Shown piece after piece: positions 25,740-35,270 of a stretch of 64,000 nucleotides of DNA. Source of the stretch: Mesotaenium endlicherianum (Eukaryota; Streptophyta; Zygnematophyceae; Zygnematales; Mesotaeniaceae). The stretch lies in NCBI GenBank assembly GCA_009602735.1, contig WELA01010100.1, positions 152,740-216,739 of the forward strand, in the 5' to 3' direction. The position numbers and the translations under genes were made by a program. The notes beneath the pieces are model-generated. The model did not search any database. It was not told the origin of the DNA and saw only the letters and a program-made list of their open reading frames with translations. Within the stretch, counting starts at the first letter, position 1. Every line of letters starts with the position of its first letter.

Positions 25740-26150
25740 TGAGAGTGCAGAACAAGGATAGAGTTTTGACGTTCAACGAATGGGCCGCTCCCAGTATCCT
25801 ATTGGACACTGGCGCACAGCCAGTAATCTTGGGAAAGCGAGCTGTGAAAGCTCTGGGATTGACGGCAAGGGACCTGAAAGAAAGTCCTTTTCAGTTGAGG
25901 ACTGCATCTGGGCAGATTTCAAAGTCTTGTGGAATTACCCGCAAGCCTGTGAAAATCACAGTAAACTTGGGGAAACCTGAGGAGGCGTCACTGCTCATAG
26001 ATGCACGGTGACAGAGGCAGAGAACTATGATGTTCTCTTGGGGACAGAAGCTCTGATTCCCCTGGGTATGATCATCGACCTGCGGAAGCAGAGGGTGACT
26101 TACCAGTCAACAGATCGGCAGCCGACAGGAGAAATTCTTGTAAAAATGGT
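25740..26150 (+). pseudogene. Retropepsin-like aspartic protease region
   Basis: The frame 24908-26011 continues from Gag into a retroviral-type protease with the active-site motif LLDTGAQPVILG at about 25798-25833. The following frame (26008-27378) continues with YDVLLGTEALIPLG, which resembles the protease flap and C-terminal motif. The two frames overlap by four bases (ATGA-like) at 26008-26011, so the protease is split by a frameshift. It normally cleaves Gag-Pol. Confidence 0.75.
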
Positions 26151-26439
26151 TTGCTCGGGAGAGGCGAACTACGGATTGCTAGACTGTTGTGTGAATGACC
26201 GGTATCCAGGCCATTATGACCTCATCATGCAACGCGAAGAGGAATGCTACACCAGCATCAACATGCCGACTCCCTTGGTTTGGCGACCTCAGATTATGGA
26301 GCAACTGGAAGCTGTGAGTAACAGGGACTGTGGCCCGCAAGAGCTGCTGCCAGTTCCCTACCCAATTAAGTCTGCTGCCAGTTTGATGCCTGGAGTAGAC
26401 TCGCTGCCGCAAGGCATTGTGCGGATGGAGGATCCTTTT

Positions 26440-27290
26440 CGCAGGAGAGGAGTAGTAGTGCTGGAATTGTTTGCCGGACTTGGTTCTGGAACCATCTCAC
26501 TGATTCAGCGAGGTATCCGGGTATCCAAAGTGCTGTACGTGATTGACTGGATCTTTGCGGGATTCCCTTGTCAACCTTTCTCGCAAGCTGGGAACAGGAG
26601 GGGATTCAATGACCCGCGAGCACAACACTGGGGATGGATGGTGAAAATCATCAGCATGCTGCGGGAACGCCAGCATCTCTACCCACCAGTGTTTATGATT
26701 GAGAATGTACATCCAGGAATGGATTATAACCAGATGAAGTCAAGAGATCCATGGCTGATTTTCGACTCCACCTTGGATCATCATGTATTGATCAACGACG
26801 CCAGGCACGGAGGACTCTCACACCGGGCCAGACTATTCTGGACCAACGGTATGTCCATTGAAGTCCTAAGGGAGATGGAGGAGATTACGCGGCGCACACC
26901 AACAGCAGTATCTGTGAGAGAAGCACTGATGGTGGAAACCAAGCCAATGATCAAGAGGGATTCCTACCCACAATACGTCATCAACGAGCCAGGCCGACCA
27001 TGGGTGGTGCTGCCCACCTTCACAGCATATCCAGGATCACGCGCATTCGTGAATGGAGGACCAGGAATGGTCAAGAATGCGCATGATAGAGAAGCACAGT
27101 GGAGAGAGCCGACCGCTGAAGAGAAGGGAAGGCGCCTGGGGGTACCCAACTCCATTGCACAAGAAATTGTTGCGATGGTGGGACAGGACGACGCTGGGAA
27201 GATATTCGGCAATATGATTGGGCATCACTCCATGACATGGTTGGTGAAGACGATTATGACTTGGCAGCAGATGACGTTCTCTGATAAGCC
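26440..27290 (+). CDS. C5-cytosine DNA methyltransferase domain inside the retroelement
   Basis: The 456-residue frame 26008-27378 contains a DNMT domain that would move a methyl group from SAM to cytosine C5. Motif I is VLELFAGLGSGT (about 26458-26493). Motif IV is FPCQPFSQAG with the catalytic Cys in PCQ (about 26562-26590). Motif VI is ENV (about 26701). Motif VIII is SHRARLFW (about 26818-26841), and motif X is GNMIGHHSMTWLV (about 27211). The SHRARLFW and GN...WL blocks recall DNMT3/DRM-type enzymes, while PCQPFS is the common C5-MTase form. Motifs I and IV are only about 33 residues apart against roughly 60-70 in active relatives, so motifs II-III (SAM-binding acidic residues) appear deleted. 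The frame is otherwise open from protease end to DNMT end. It was probably part of Pol originally. Confidence 0.88.
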
Positions 27291-27444
27291 TATGCCCAGG
27301 CCGAGACCAGTAACGATTGGAGTCCATGTGGTGCCAACCTCTGATCGGAGAGCTATCAGAGAAGCGCATTGGCGATAAGAAGAACATAGTGTTGAAAGGG
27401 ACGCAGCTGAGGCTGACCAAGATGAAACACTCAGAGAAACCAGA

Positions 27445-29290
27445 GTGGTGGAGCTGACCAGGTGTCAAGACCTATTGGCGCGAATTGACAATCGGATGGC
27501 GGCTCTACACGACCCTCTGGAAAGAGAGCTGCAAAGGCTGCGAGAAGACGTAGCCATGGAAGACCAGGCAACTGGTGCAGCAAACCCTTTGGTGAGCGCT
27601 GCAGCAAGCAAACCACAGGAGGTTCCATTAGCTGCAGAACGTGCCAGCCAGGTATTTGTGAGGATGCCGGAATGGGAGGACGATACCACTTCTGAGTTAC
27701 GGAACATGGCCCCAGATGAGGTCTACGGAAGCCCATCCCCAGACGCGGTAACGTCAAGATATGAAGAACGCCAGTGCAATATTGGCGAATGGGTTGAAGA
27801 ATGCAGTCAGAATTCAGGGAATTCTGGAGGGTCTGGAAAGACCATTTGCCTGGAGGTGATTTTTTAAGAACGCAGGAAGGAGACGGTCGAGAGATTGCCC
27901 GCTATACCTGTTCTGATGAACCCAGAGCCAGAGGCCAAGGGGCAACCACAAGACACAGTTGGCAGCACAGTTGAGTCAATCACGAGGCAAATCATGAAGC
28001 AATTGCTGGAAGCAGACGCCCCTCGACTCAAGGAAGAGAAAGTGGCGAAAGCAGCTCTCGCTCTACAGTCAACCATCATCAACATGGCAAGGCTCAACAC
28101 AGGAGGGGATGAAGAATCGCCGCCTCCTGGAACAAAGAAGCCAGAGGAGGGAGAGGATGCAGAGATGCAAGGCCTCTCAGAGTTAGAGTTGCCATCACTC
28201 AACAATGAAGGGGACGCCAGGGAAGAAATTCCACGTTTTCCTACGCCAGAGTTGGATTTGCTTGACTTACAGGAGCTGAGGACAGACGACTGGGTAGCTG
28301 ACCACTTGATGGGACCAAGCCCGGCAGACCTTTATGAAGAACTAAGGTCACCAACATCCAGTACCCCTACTGCCAGTTTTTCAATGGTAGAGCCTAAGTC
28401 AACAGTACGACCGCCGCAACGACAGGAGGTGACTGCCTGCACTGCTAAAGTGGAGACAGCCCAAGGTAAGCCCGAGAGTCGTGCAAACAGACCAAGGAAG
28501 GTGGCCCGTGAGGGTAACACATCTTTTACGAGGATGCTAAAGCGATATTTCAAGCATAAGGGGAAGGCTCAGAGAGAGGGCGTTCCGCGAGGAACCACAG
28601 CCCCACCTCCTCCGCCTCTGCGGGATATTCTGCAGAGAGAGGGAGAGGACGGCTTGATTTGCAGGGCAATGGCATTGGGCATCAGTATGCCGCCAGGCAT
28701 TAACACGCCCTTGCTGCAACTATCAAACCTTAGGATGCAGAGGCCGGAGGAACCTGCTCCCCCGACACCTGCAATCCCAGAATGGGAACTGATGGATATG
28801 AGAAACACCATCAGCCGCTTAACCGCAGCAGACGATGCTTTCCTCGCACAACTAGCGGCACCTCAAAGGCCGCAAACGTTGACGCAGGCATGGATGGTCA
28901 CGCCACCTGCAAGGGAGGAGTATGGCACGACCGTCGCCCGCATGGCTATTATTGAGCAAGAATGGGGCTGGGTAATCAGCCCTAGGACAGATCCTGCAGG
29001 TTGGCCAATGGCAAACCAACCTCGGCCACGTGAAGAAGGAGGAACAGGGATAGTTGGACTGCAGTCGTCGAGGAAATGTTCTCGAGGCAACCCATCCGGA
29101 GGCGCCTGACGTACACCTCACCGCAGGAGAGGCGACGTGTCATTGGAAAAGGTAAAAAGCCTAGGAAACAGGCTGCAGAGCCTATGGCAACGGAGGAGCA
29201 AGCTGCAAAGCCCGCTACCCCACCTCCTAAGAATCAGGCAGAAAAACCTGAGGGACAGAATCAAGCAGAAAAGCCTAAGGGCTAGGGTGA
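27445..29290 (+). pseudogene. Linker region between DNMT and RT, function unknown
   Basis: Open frames 27445-27867, 27895-29109 and 29076-29285 follow the methyltransferase. They encode acidic, Pro/Glu-rich and probably disordered protein: LPSLNNEGDAREEIPRF and PELDLLDLQELRTDD, then a basic segment (KRYFKHKGKAQREG) and Lys/Pro/Ala/Glu repeats of the NQAEKPEG type near 29230-29285. I recognise no domain. It is far longer than the usual PR-RT spacer of Ty3 elements. It may be a tether between DNMT and RT or the remains of a second acquired gene. Confidence 0.5.
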
Positions 29291-29299
29291 GGGCGGAAA

Positions 29300-31091
29300 G
29301 CCCCCACTTGCACCCAAGGAATAGCAACTACTGGATGCCTTTGTTGGGGAGAAGCAACCTGAAACTGAGACTTTTGCCATTGGGAAAATGGTCTCAGCCC
29401 AGCAGAAAGCACAAGTACAAAGGTTGCTGAAGAAACACCGCAAGGTGTTTGCTTTTACTAAGGAGGAGATTGGTAGAACCACTCCTAGTGTGTGTGAAAT
29501 CACACTAACTACTGATAACCCAGTCAGACTTGGGCCGCATAAGCTCAGTTAGACAGAGTGGGACTGTGTGGAGAAAACTTGCGAAGAGGTGCATAAGCTT
29601 CGCATGATTGAAAAATCTACCTCAGTGCATGGGGCTCCCACAGTAGTAGTTGCTAAAAAGGACGAGGCCGGCAATTACACTGCCACTCGCATGTGTGGAG
29701 ATTACAGGCGACTGAATCTCTACACGGAGCCAAACAGCTATGTGATGCCTACGTCGGAGCGGATCTTTGCGATTGCCACCACCGGGAAGGTGTTCAGCAT
29801 CATCGATCTGCGCCAAGGCTTCAACCAGATCCCTGTGAAAACAAAAGATCGAGGTAAGACCGCTTTCTGGGCTCAGAGGGAACTTTGGCAATGGACAGTA
29901 ATGCCATTTGGGCTGAAAAATGCCCCAGCCATATTTCAGAGGACTATGGATAAAGTGCTGGAGGGGCTGGATTTTGCAAAACCATACATTGACGATGTGG
30001 TAGTATTGAGCAAGTCCATAGAGGAGCACCTCGAGCACTTGGAACAAGTGTTCCAGCGCCTGGAGAAATTCCAGATGAAGCTGCATCCTGGGAAGTGCAG
30101 ATTCTTTGAGGCACACGTGCCTTACCTAGGACATGAGATTGGGAACAATGCTATGTCCCCTCAGGCTGTGAAGACTGAGGCCATTTACAAGATACCTGCA
30201 CTTGCGAATGTGTCTAAGCTGAAAGCCCTGTTAGGGCTAAGCGGATACTATTGTAAGTTTGTGAAGGATTATAGCAGGATTGCTAAACCCTTGACGGAAC
30301 TCCTGAAAAAGAATGTGCCTTTTGTGTGGACAGAAGCTCAGGAGAAAGCTATGAACGAGCTTAAGGAGCGGCTGGTAACAGCCCCAGTCTTGCAAACGCC
30401 TGACTACTCCAAGCCGTTCAATCTGCACACTGATTGGAGTCGTGTGGGAATTGGCGCAGTGCTCACTCAGGCCGCAAGCCCTAGAGAGGAGTATGTCATT
30501 GCCTATGCCTCACGCTCTAACAATCGAGCGGAGAGCAACTACTCGTCCTACAAAGGAGAGCTGCTGGCAGTGATTTGGGCTGTCACACACTTCAGAGAAT
30601 ATATGTGGGGAAGACCCTTCACGCTGATCACGGATCACTTGCCATTACTATGGCTGATGAAGAATGGAGACCTCACTGGTAAGTTGGCTCGCGGGGCTCT
30701 TAAGCTGCAAGAGTACCAAATGACGGTGGTACACAGAGCAGGAGTGCTCAACAACGACGCCGATGGACTCAGCAGGAACCCAGACCCATCTTTCGACGAC
30801 ATAACAGGAGCTCAAGAGGACGAACATCCGAGCAGCCCAGCAGAGTTGGTGGCCTGCCTAGCCGACATGGCTGGAATGGTAGCATCAGGTGAAGCTGAGC
30901 CTCTACTTCTGTTCAGTCCAGAAATTTGGAAAGATCAAGCTACTATGCACTGGCTGAAGACGGGAATTCACTTGGAAGGACTATCAGTGAAGGAGAAGGA
31001 CCAGGTGAGCCATCGAGCTAAAAGGTTTTGCTGGAAACGCAACAACCTCTTCAAAATTGAAGGTACTGGTCAAGAGAAGTTAGTGCCATAA
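29300..31091 (+). pseudogene. Ty3/gypsy reverse transcriptase and RNase H
   Basis: RT copies the element RNA and RNase H removes the template. Frame 29568-31091 (507 aa) holds RT motifs MCGDYRRLN, FSIIDLRQGFNQIP, VMPFGLKNAPAIFQR and the catalytic box YIDDVVV (about 29986-30005), then YLGHEIG and the connection. RNase H follows, with LHTDWSRVGIGAVLTQ, YSSYKGELLAVIWA and ITDHLPLLWL, then RAGVLNNDADGLSR. Upstream, 29320-29550 still encodes the pre-RT segment (KKHRKVFAFTKEEIG) but ends in TAG just before 29568. The core domains look intact; the N-terminal junction is broken. Confidence 0.9.
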
Positions 31092-31094
31092 CCC

Positions 31095-32020
31095 ATCAGG
31101 AGATGAGCTCTTGTGCAGGAAATGCACGAGAACACTGGACACTATGGTGTCAAGAAGACGTATAGTCTTTTGGAACTGTCTTACTGGTGGAGGGGCATGA
31201 AGCAGCAGTGTGAAGTGTGATCAAGGCCTGCCAAAGCTGCGATCGCGTCGAGGTTGGTTTTACCTAGCAACATCCACACTTGCAACCTTTGTCGATCATG
31301 GGCCTAGGCTACCGTTGGAGCTGCGATCTCGCAGGTGAGCTACCGCTGTCTAAGCGAGGTAATAAGTATATCATGGTCATGACTGAGCATTTCTCTAAGT
31401 GGATAGAGGTCGTGCCTCTGACTGCTAAGGAGAGTCTAGGGACCACGAAAGCGCTCCTCAATGGTGTGATTGTGCGTCGTGGAGCTCCAGCAGAAGTGCT
31501 GACAGACCAAGGGTTTGAGTTCCAAGGGTCTTTTCAGAAACTCTTGGATAGATGCTTCATCGATCATCGCACTACGTTTAGAGATCATCCGCAAGCAGAT
31601 GGTCTGGCAGAGTGGATGGTGCAAACCGTTAAGTCTGCTTTGCGCAAGTTTTGCCTTAAGCATGACAAGCGTGACTGGGATCCGGCCTTGCCATGGCTGG
31701 TTATGGGTTACAGATTTAGCAAGTAGGTTGCCTTGGCAAATTACTCGCCATATCAGATATTGTTTGGCAAAAGTCCAGTAGTGCCCAGGAGCATAAAGCA
31801 GGAGATTGAACAGGTAAAAGACCTGGACAGCCCTGAGGAACTGCTAAAGGTGATGGTACGCCGTAAGGCGTTATTTGAGCGCACGATGCCGGCTGCACTG
31901 GACAATCTGAAAATTGCACAGAAAAGAGATACACAGCGTTACGCCAGGACGCGAAACGGGAGTTACCGCCTGCAGATGACGCAGATTCAAGAAGGAGACT
32001 TTGCCTACCGCAAGCGCTAG
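31095..32020 (+). pseudogene. Integrase of the Ty3-DNMT element
   Basis: The HHCC-type N-terminus is present around 31115-31240 (ENTGHYGVKKTYSLLELSYW) but interrupted by a stop near 31219. The catalytic core runs in frame 31280-31726 (WSCDLAGELP, VLTDQGFEFQG, DGLAEWMVQTVKSAL), with the D, D and E of the DDE triad visible. After a TAG near 31725 the frame resumes at 31733-32020 (YSPYQILFGKSPVVP, then IQEGDFAYRKR). The sequence type matches the plant Ty3 integrases with GYRFSK-like motifs. A stop at 32020 separates it from the PHD-like frame. Bases from 31597 onward are duplicated at 37053. Confidence 0.85.
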
Positions 32021-32053
32021 ACTAAGACCACCATCGACACCAATTCAGGTGCA

Positions 32054-32416
32054 GTGATCTTACGTGTGAAACATGCGTTTGACAATGGTGTGTTAGAATT
32101 GGAAGGTTCTGATGGTAAGACCACGAGAGATCACGTGCAGAATTGCTCGCTATGCTATTTGCCGAATATTGATCCTACGGTTAGGGTTGTGCCCGAGGAA
32201 TTGGTGCCAGCCACGCCTTGTGCCAGCTGCCAAGTGCTTGATGATCAGGAAGCAATGGTAACTTGCGATAAGTGTGGTGCCCGTTGCACTTTCTGCATTG
32301 GCGAGGAAGAGATTATGGCAGGACAATGGGAAAGCCCTGACTGCCTTCCTAAACCCCTAGCCGCAGGGCTGGAAACTAATAGCTTTCAGCAGAAAAGGCA
32401 GGGACGCCTCAGCTGA
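32054..32416 (+). CDS. PHD-finger-like C-terminal module of the Ty3 element
   Basis: This 120-aa frame follows integrase. The Cys pattern CASCQVLDDQEAMVTC, then CDKCGARCTFCIGEEE and a final PDC, looks like a reduced PHD finger, a histone-tail reader. From memory, similar fingers follow integrase in some plant and algal Ty3 elements, where they could guide integration to chromatin, as chromodomains do in chromoviruses. The usual His and the W-x-C-P-x-C end are only partly kept (QWESPDC). An identical copy lies at 37510-37872. Confidence 0.55.
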   Translation: MILRVKHAFDNGVLELEGSDGKTTRDHVQNCSLCYLPNIDPTVRVVPEELVPATPCASCQVLDDQEAMVTCDKCGARCTFCIGEEEIMAGQWESPDCLPKPLAAGLETNSFQQKRQGRLS

Positions 32417-32815
32417 AAGGGAGGGGCGTAAGAGGAATTAAGGCAAGGCAAGTATTTTTAAATTTTCTGCTAAGGCTTAAGATAAGCAGATGGTGAGGGC
32501 TGAGTAAAGTAGAACAAAGCCCTGAGAGTTGGTCATGGTTGCATGGTGCAAGTTCAGGAGCCCAGGGATGGGTTAACCCTGGTAAGGCTTGTCACCGACA
32601 CACGTGCAAAGATTGATCGACCATGTTTGCCCGCACGTGAGGAGGGCCACCGACACATTGACCAGGTCGAGGGCAAACGTGCTGAAAGGCCACGCACGTG
32701 CCGAGGGACCGACACTGTTAGGCACGACATGGCTTAGCTTTCTCGTATTCCTCTTTCCCCTCTTTGCACTTCTCACTGTGCACTTCTCTCTGTACTCTTC
32801 TTCCTCTCTTCGTCC

Positions 32816-33082
32816 ATGGCCGCTCCTTCTTCTTCGCAGTCCATGTCGTGTGTAAACTTGCCTTCTGTCTCTAATTCAGACGACAGTTTAGTTGACAATC
32901 TGGTAGTAGCTGCATATGCCTCATGGCAAAAAATACATGAGGTGTTCGAATTCGACAGTGATTCAGATGTAGACGAGCCTATGGACACATCGCTTACTCC
33001 ATATGCCCCTGATTCGGACGACGACATGGAGCACCTCACTGACCTCCTCGATGTACACTCCTCTACCAGTGGCAAGCGCTGA
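32816..33082 (+). CDS. Small acidic ORF upstream of Harbinger transposase (copy 1)
   Basis: An 88-aa frame, Ser/Asp-rich, with FEFDSDSDVDEP and APDSDDDMEHL. It lies 230 bases upstream of the transposase frame on the same strand and may be its first exon or a separate small protein. A TAG-ending acceptor-like site near 33228 would open the transposase frame from about 33229. I recognise no domain. Confidence 0.35.
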   Translation: MAAPSSSQSMSCVNLPSVSNSDDSLVDNLVVAAYASWQKIHEVFEFDSDSDVDEPMDTSLTPYAPDSDDDMEHLTDLLDVHSSTSGKR

Positions 33083-33228
33083 TATTTCCCTCTGACATAC
33101 CCTGGCAGTACCGTTTTTCAAAGCGCCCTTGTGCAATTAGACTCGGACCTCATAGAAGCACGCATTCAGCTGTTATTCCAGCAAGCTCAGGGCCCTCAAT
33201 AGTACATTAGACCACGCACTACGTACTA

Positions 33229-34333
33229 GAGTCGCACTCTCAAAGAGGTCGTTGCGTCGCAGGATTCGGAACAATGGCGGCCTCTTTTTTGCATTGACGT
33301 TCGGTTCAGGATGATAATAGTGAGCCTCATAGCCCCATACATTTGTACCCATCCTCCTCCTTGCTTTGCTTCCATCCTGAACAGGTCAATAGATGTTCCT
33401 ACAATGGTGCTGTGTGCTGTTACGAAGCTAGGATCTGGCATGACCTACCTGGTACTGTCATCACTTTTTGGACTAGGAGTTACGACCTGTTACCAGATTG
33501 TCCAGAAGTTTTGCAAGGCTATGAACAACGAGCTTGGTTTGTTGCTACGCATGCCTTTCATGGGCCAACCTTTGCAGGCTGCCATAGGAATGAGTCGCTT
33601 CAGGGGCTTTCCCAATTGTGTGGGGGCCCTAGATGTTAGTCATATTGAGTGCCAGAAGCCAGCTAAAGGAGACCCTACTTCTTATTGGGATAAAAATTGT
33701 AGTTATAGCATATGCTTGCAGGCAGTCGTAGGCCACAATGCCATGTTTCTGGATGTTGCCATAGGTGCTGCTAGCAACATGCATGATGAACGCATCTTGA
33801 GGCGTTCCTGGCTAAGTAGGACAAACTGGCAAAACTTGAGGTTGTTTAGGGGTCCTTCTGTTATTGTGGAAGACCAACCTGTCCCTCCCTACATTGTTGC
33901 TGATGAGGGCTACGCACCTGACCACTGGTTACTGGTTCCATTCAAGAGAGAGAACAATATGTGTCTTAGCGACGAGCAGAAGTTGTTCAATACTAGCCTG
34001 TCATCTACGCGCATGGTTGTAGAGCGCGCTTTTGGGATCCTCAAGGGTGTGTGGCGCATGTTTGGAGGTAGAGCAAATCATCCAGTAGCAACTGGAATTC
34101 TAGAAAAGCAACTTAGGAGCTGCTGCATCTTGCATAACATGCAAATTCTTGTCAGGTGTAACCCTGCCATTCATGAGGAATGGCAAAGACGCATTGACAA
34201 CCCACCTGAAGGGGAGGTGATCCTGGGGGCAGCCAATCATGAAGATGCAGAGCGTGGAGGACGAGATAGAACGGCAGGAACTCGCTTGAGAAGAGCTTTG
34301 TTTGTGTATCATATTAACGGCCACATTAGATGA
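33229..34333 (+). CDS. PIF/Harbinger (HARBI1-like) DDE transposase, copy 1
   Basis: A cut-and-paste DNA transposase. The ORF with a Met start is 33311-34333 (340 aa), but coding similarity starts earlier (KEVVASQDSEQWRPLF, about 33240), so the real start is probably an upstream exon. Counting from Met33311, the catalytic residues are Asp108 in NCVGALDVSHIEC, Asp198 in YIVADEGY and Glu238 in RMVVERAFGILKGVWR, the standard DDE_Tnp_4 pattern. The C-terminus ends HINGHIR and stop. No internal break is seen, so this copy could be functional. It is identical to the copy at 38767-39789. A SANT/Myb-like gene at 43451-46412 may supply the partner protein that Harbinger elements need. Confidence 0.88.
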
Positions 34334-34964
34334 CGAATGGAGGTGGTTATTTGTTTGAGCCAGCTGTTTGTTGAGCTCAACAACCAATACTAGCATATAA
34401 TGGTCTTTTTGTAAATATTAGGTTAACAAGGAGAGAGGATTTAAGCTAACTAGTGCCTCTTCTATAGATGTGTCTATTAGTACAGCGACAACATATTGAT
34501 TCAAAGAATGGAGGTAGCAATTAACTTCAGCATGATATATTTAGCTCAATTTCTTCGTAAAACTATATTCTTTCATTACTCATTGTTGAATCACCTCAGT
34601 GCTACAGGTTGTGTGTCCATCATTCACGTGAATTTGTGTGTGCTCTTTTCATTTTGCAGACATGTCAATTATGTGCATGTTTTGCAATTCTACCTACTCT
34701 CGTGTATTAGGCGGTCGGGTGCGCATCAGCTGCTGAGCTGTTGGCTGAGCTGCTGCCAAGTGGTAGCGTGCGCCAGCGTGCTGGCGCAGCAGGCGAGAGT
34801 AGTCTCAGGCCGGGGCGCGTGTGACGGCTGTGGCGGGAATGCCATCGCCAAGGTGCAGAGCAAGTCCGGGCCAAACCTTCGCCGGTCCATGAACGCACCT
34901 GCGCCCAACCTGGTCTGTGCCTGGCCGGACCTGTGCTTAGCCTGCGGAGCCTGACGCGTGGCGA

Positions 34965-35270
34965 CAACGGAGTCAGACGCGTCGCGAAGTGCTAGCGCTG
35001 GCGCTGGGGCACCTGGTGCTGGCGCTGCGAGCGGCGCTGGTGCTGGCGCACCTGGTGCTGGCGCTGCAGGTGGCTCTGGTGGTGGCGCTGACGGTGGCGC
35101 ACTTGGCGCGGGCACTGGCGCTGGCGCTGAGGCACCTAGCGCTGGAGGTGGCACACCTGGCGCTGGCGCTAGCGCTGGCGTTCCGGGTGGCGCTAACGCA
35201 CCTGGCGCTGGCGCTGCGAGTGGCGCTGGTGCTGGTGCACCTGGCGCTGGCGCTGCTGTAGTATTGTCGC
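34965..35270. repeat. GGCGCT-rich minisatellite, copy 1
   Basis: Degenerate short units of the type GGCGCTGGTGCTGGCGC run for about 300 bases. They give long open frames on both strands (Gly-Ala-Pro or Leu-Ala repeats). The GC-rich tract continues in less regular form to about 36830, including a diverged repeat of about 0.5 kb (starts near 35461 and 35968). The same tract is at 40421-40726. Confidence 0.85.

Larger units (their letters stand above)
23482..32450 (+). mobile_element. Decayed Ty3/gypsy retrotransposon carrying a DNA cytosine methyltransferase
   Basis: Domain order on the plus strand is gag with two CCHC knuckles, aspartic protease, C5-cytosine methyltransferase, a long linker, RT, RNase H, integrase and a PHD-like finger. 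PR-RT-RH-IN is the Ty3/gypsy order; the methyltransferase sits between PR and RT. The frame is broken repeatedly (stops near 23841, 24312, 24829, 27378 and 29550, frameshifts near 24520 and 26005, stops in integrase near 31219 and 31725). A purine run (AAAGGGAGGGG, about 32416-32426) follows the last coding stop and may be the polypurine tract. LTRs and target duplications were not found. The 3' part from 31597 is repeated at 37053. Confidence 0.85.

Noticed and set aside
29622-30116. 164-aa minus-strand ORF inside RT
   Set aside because: It is antisense to a clearly recognised RT domain and has no domain of its own.
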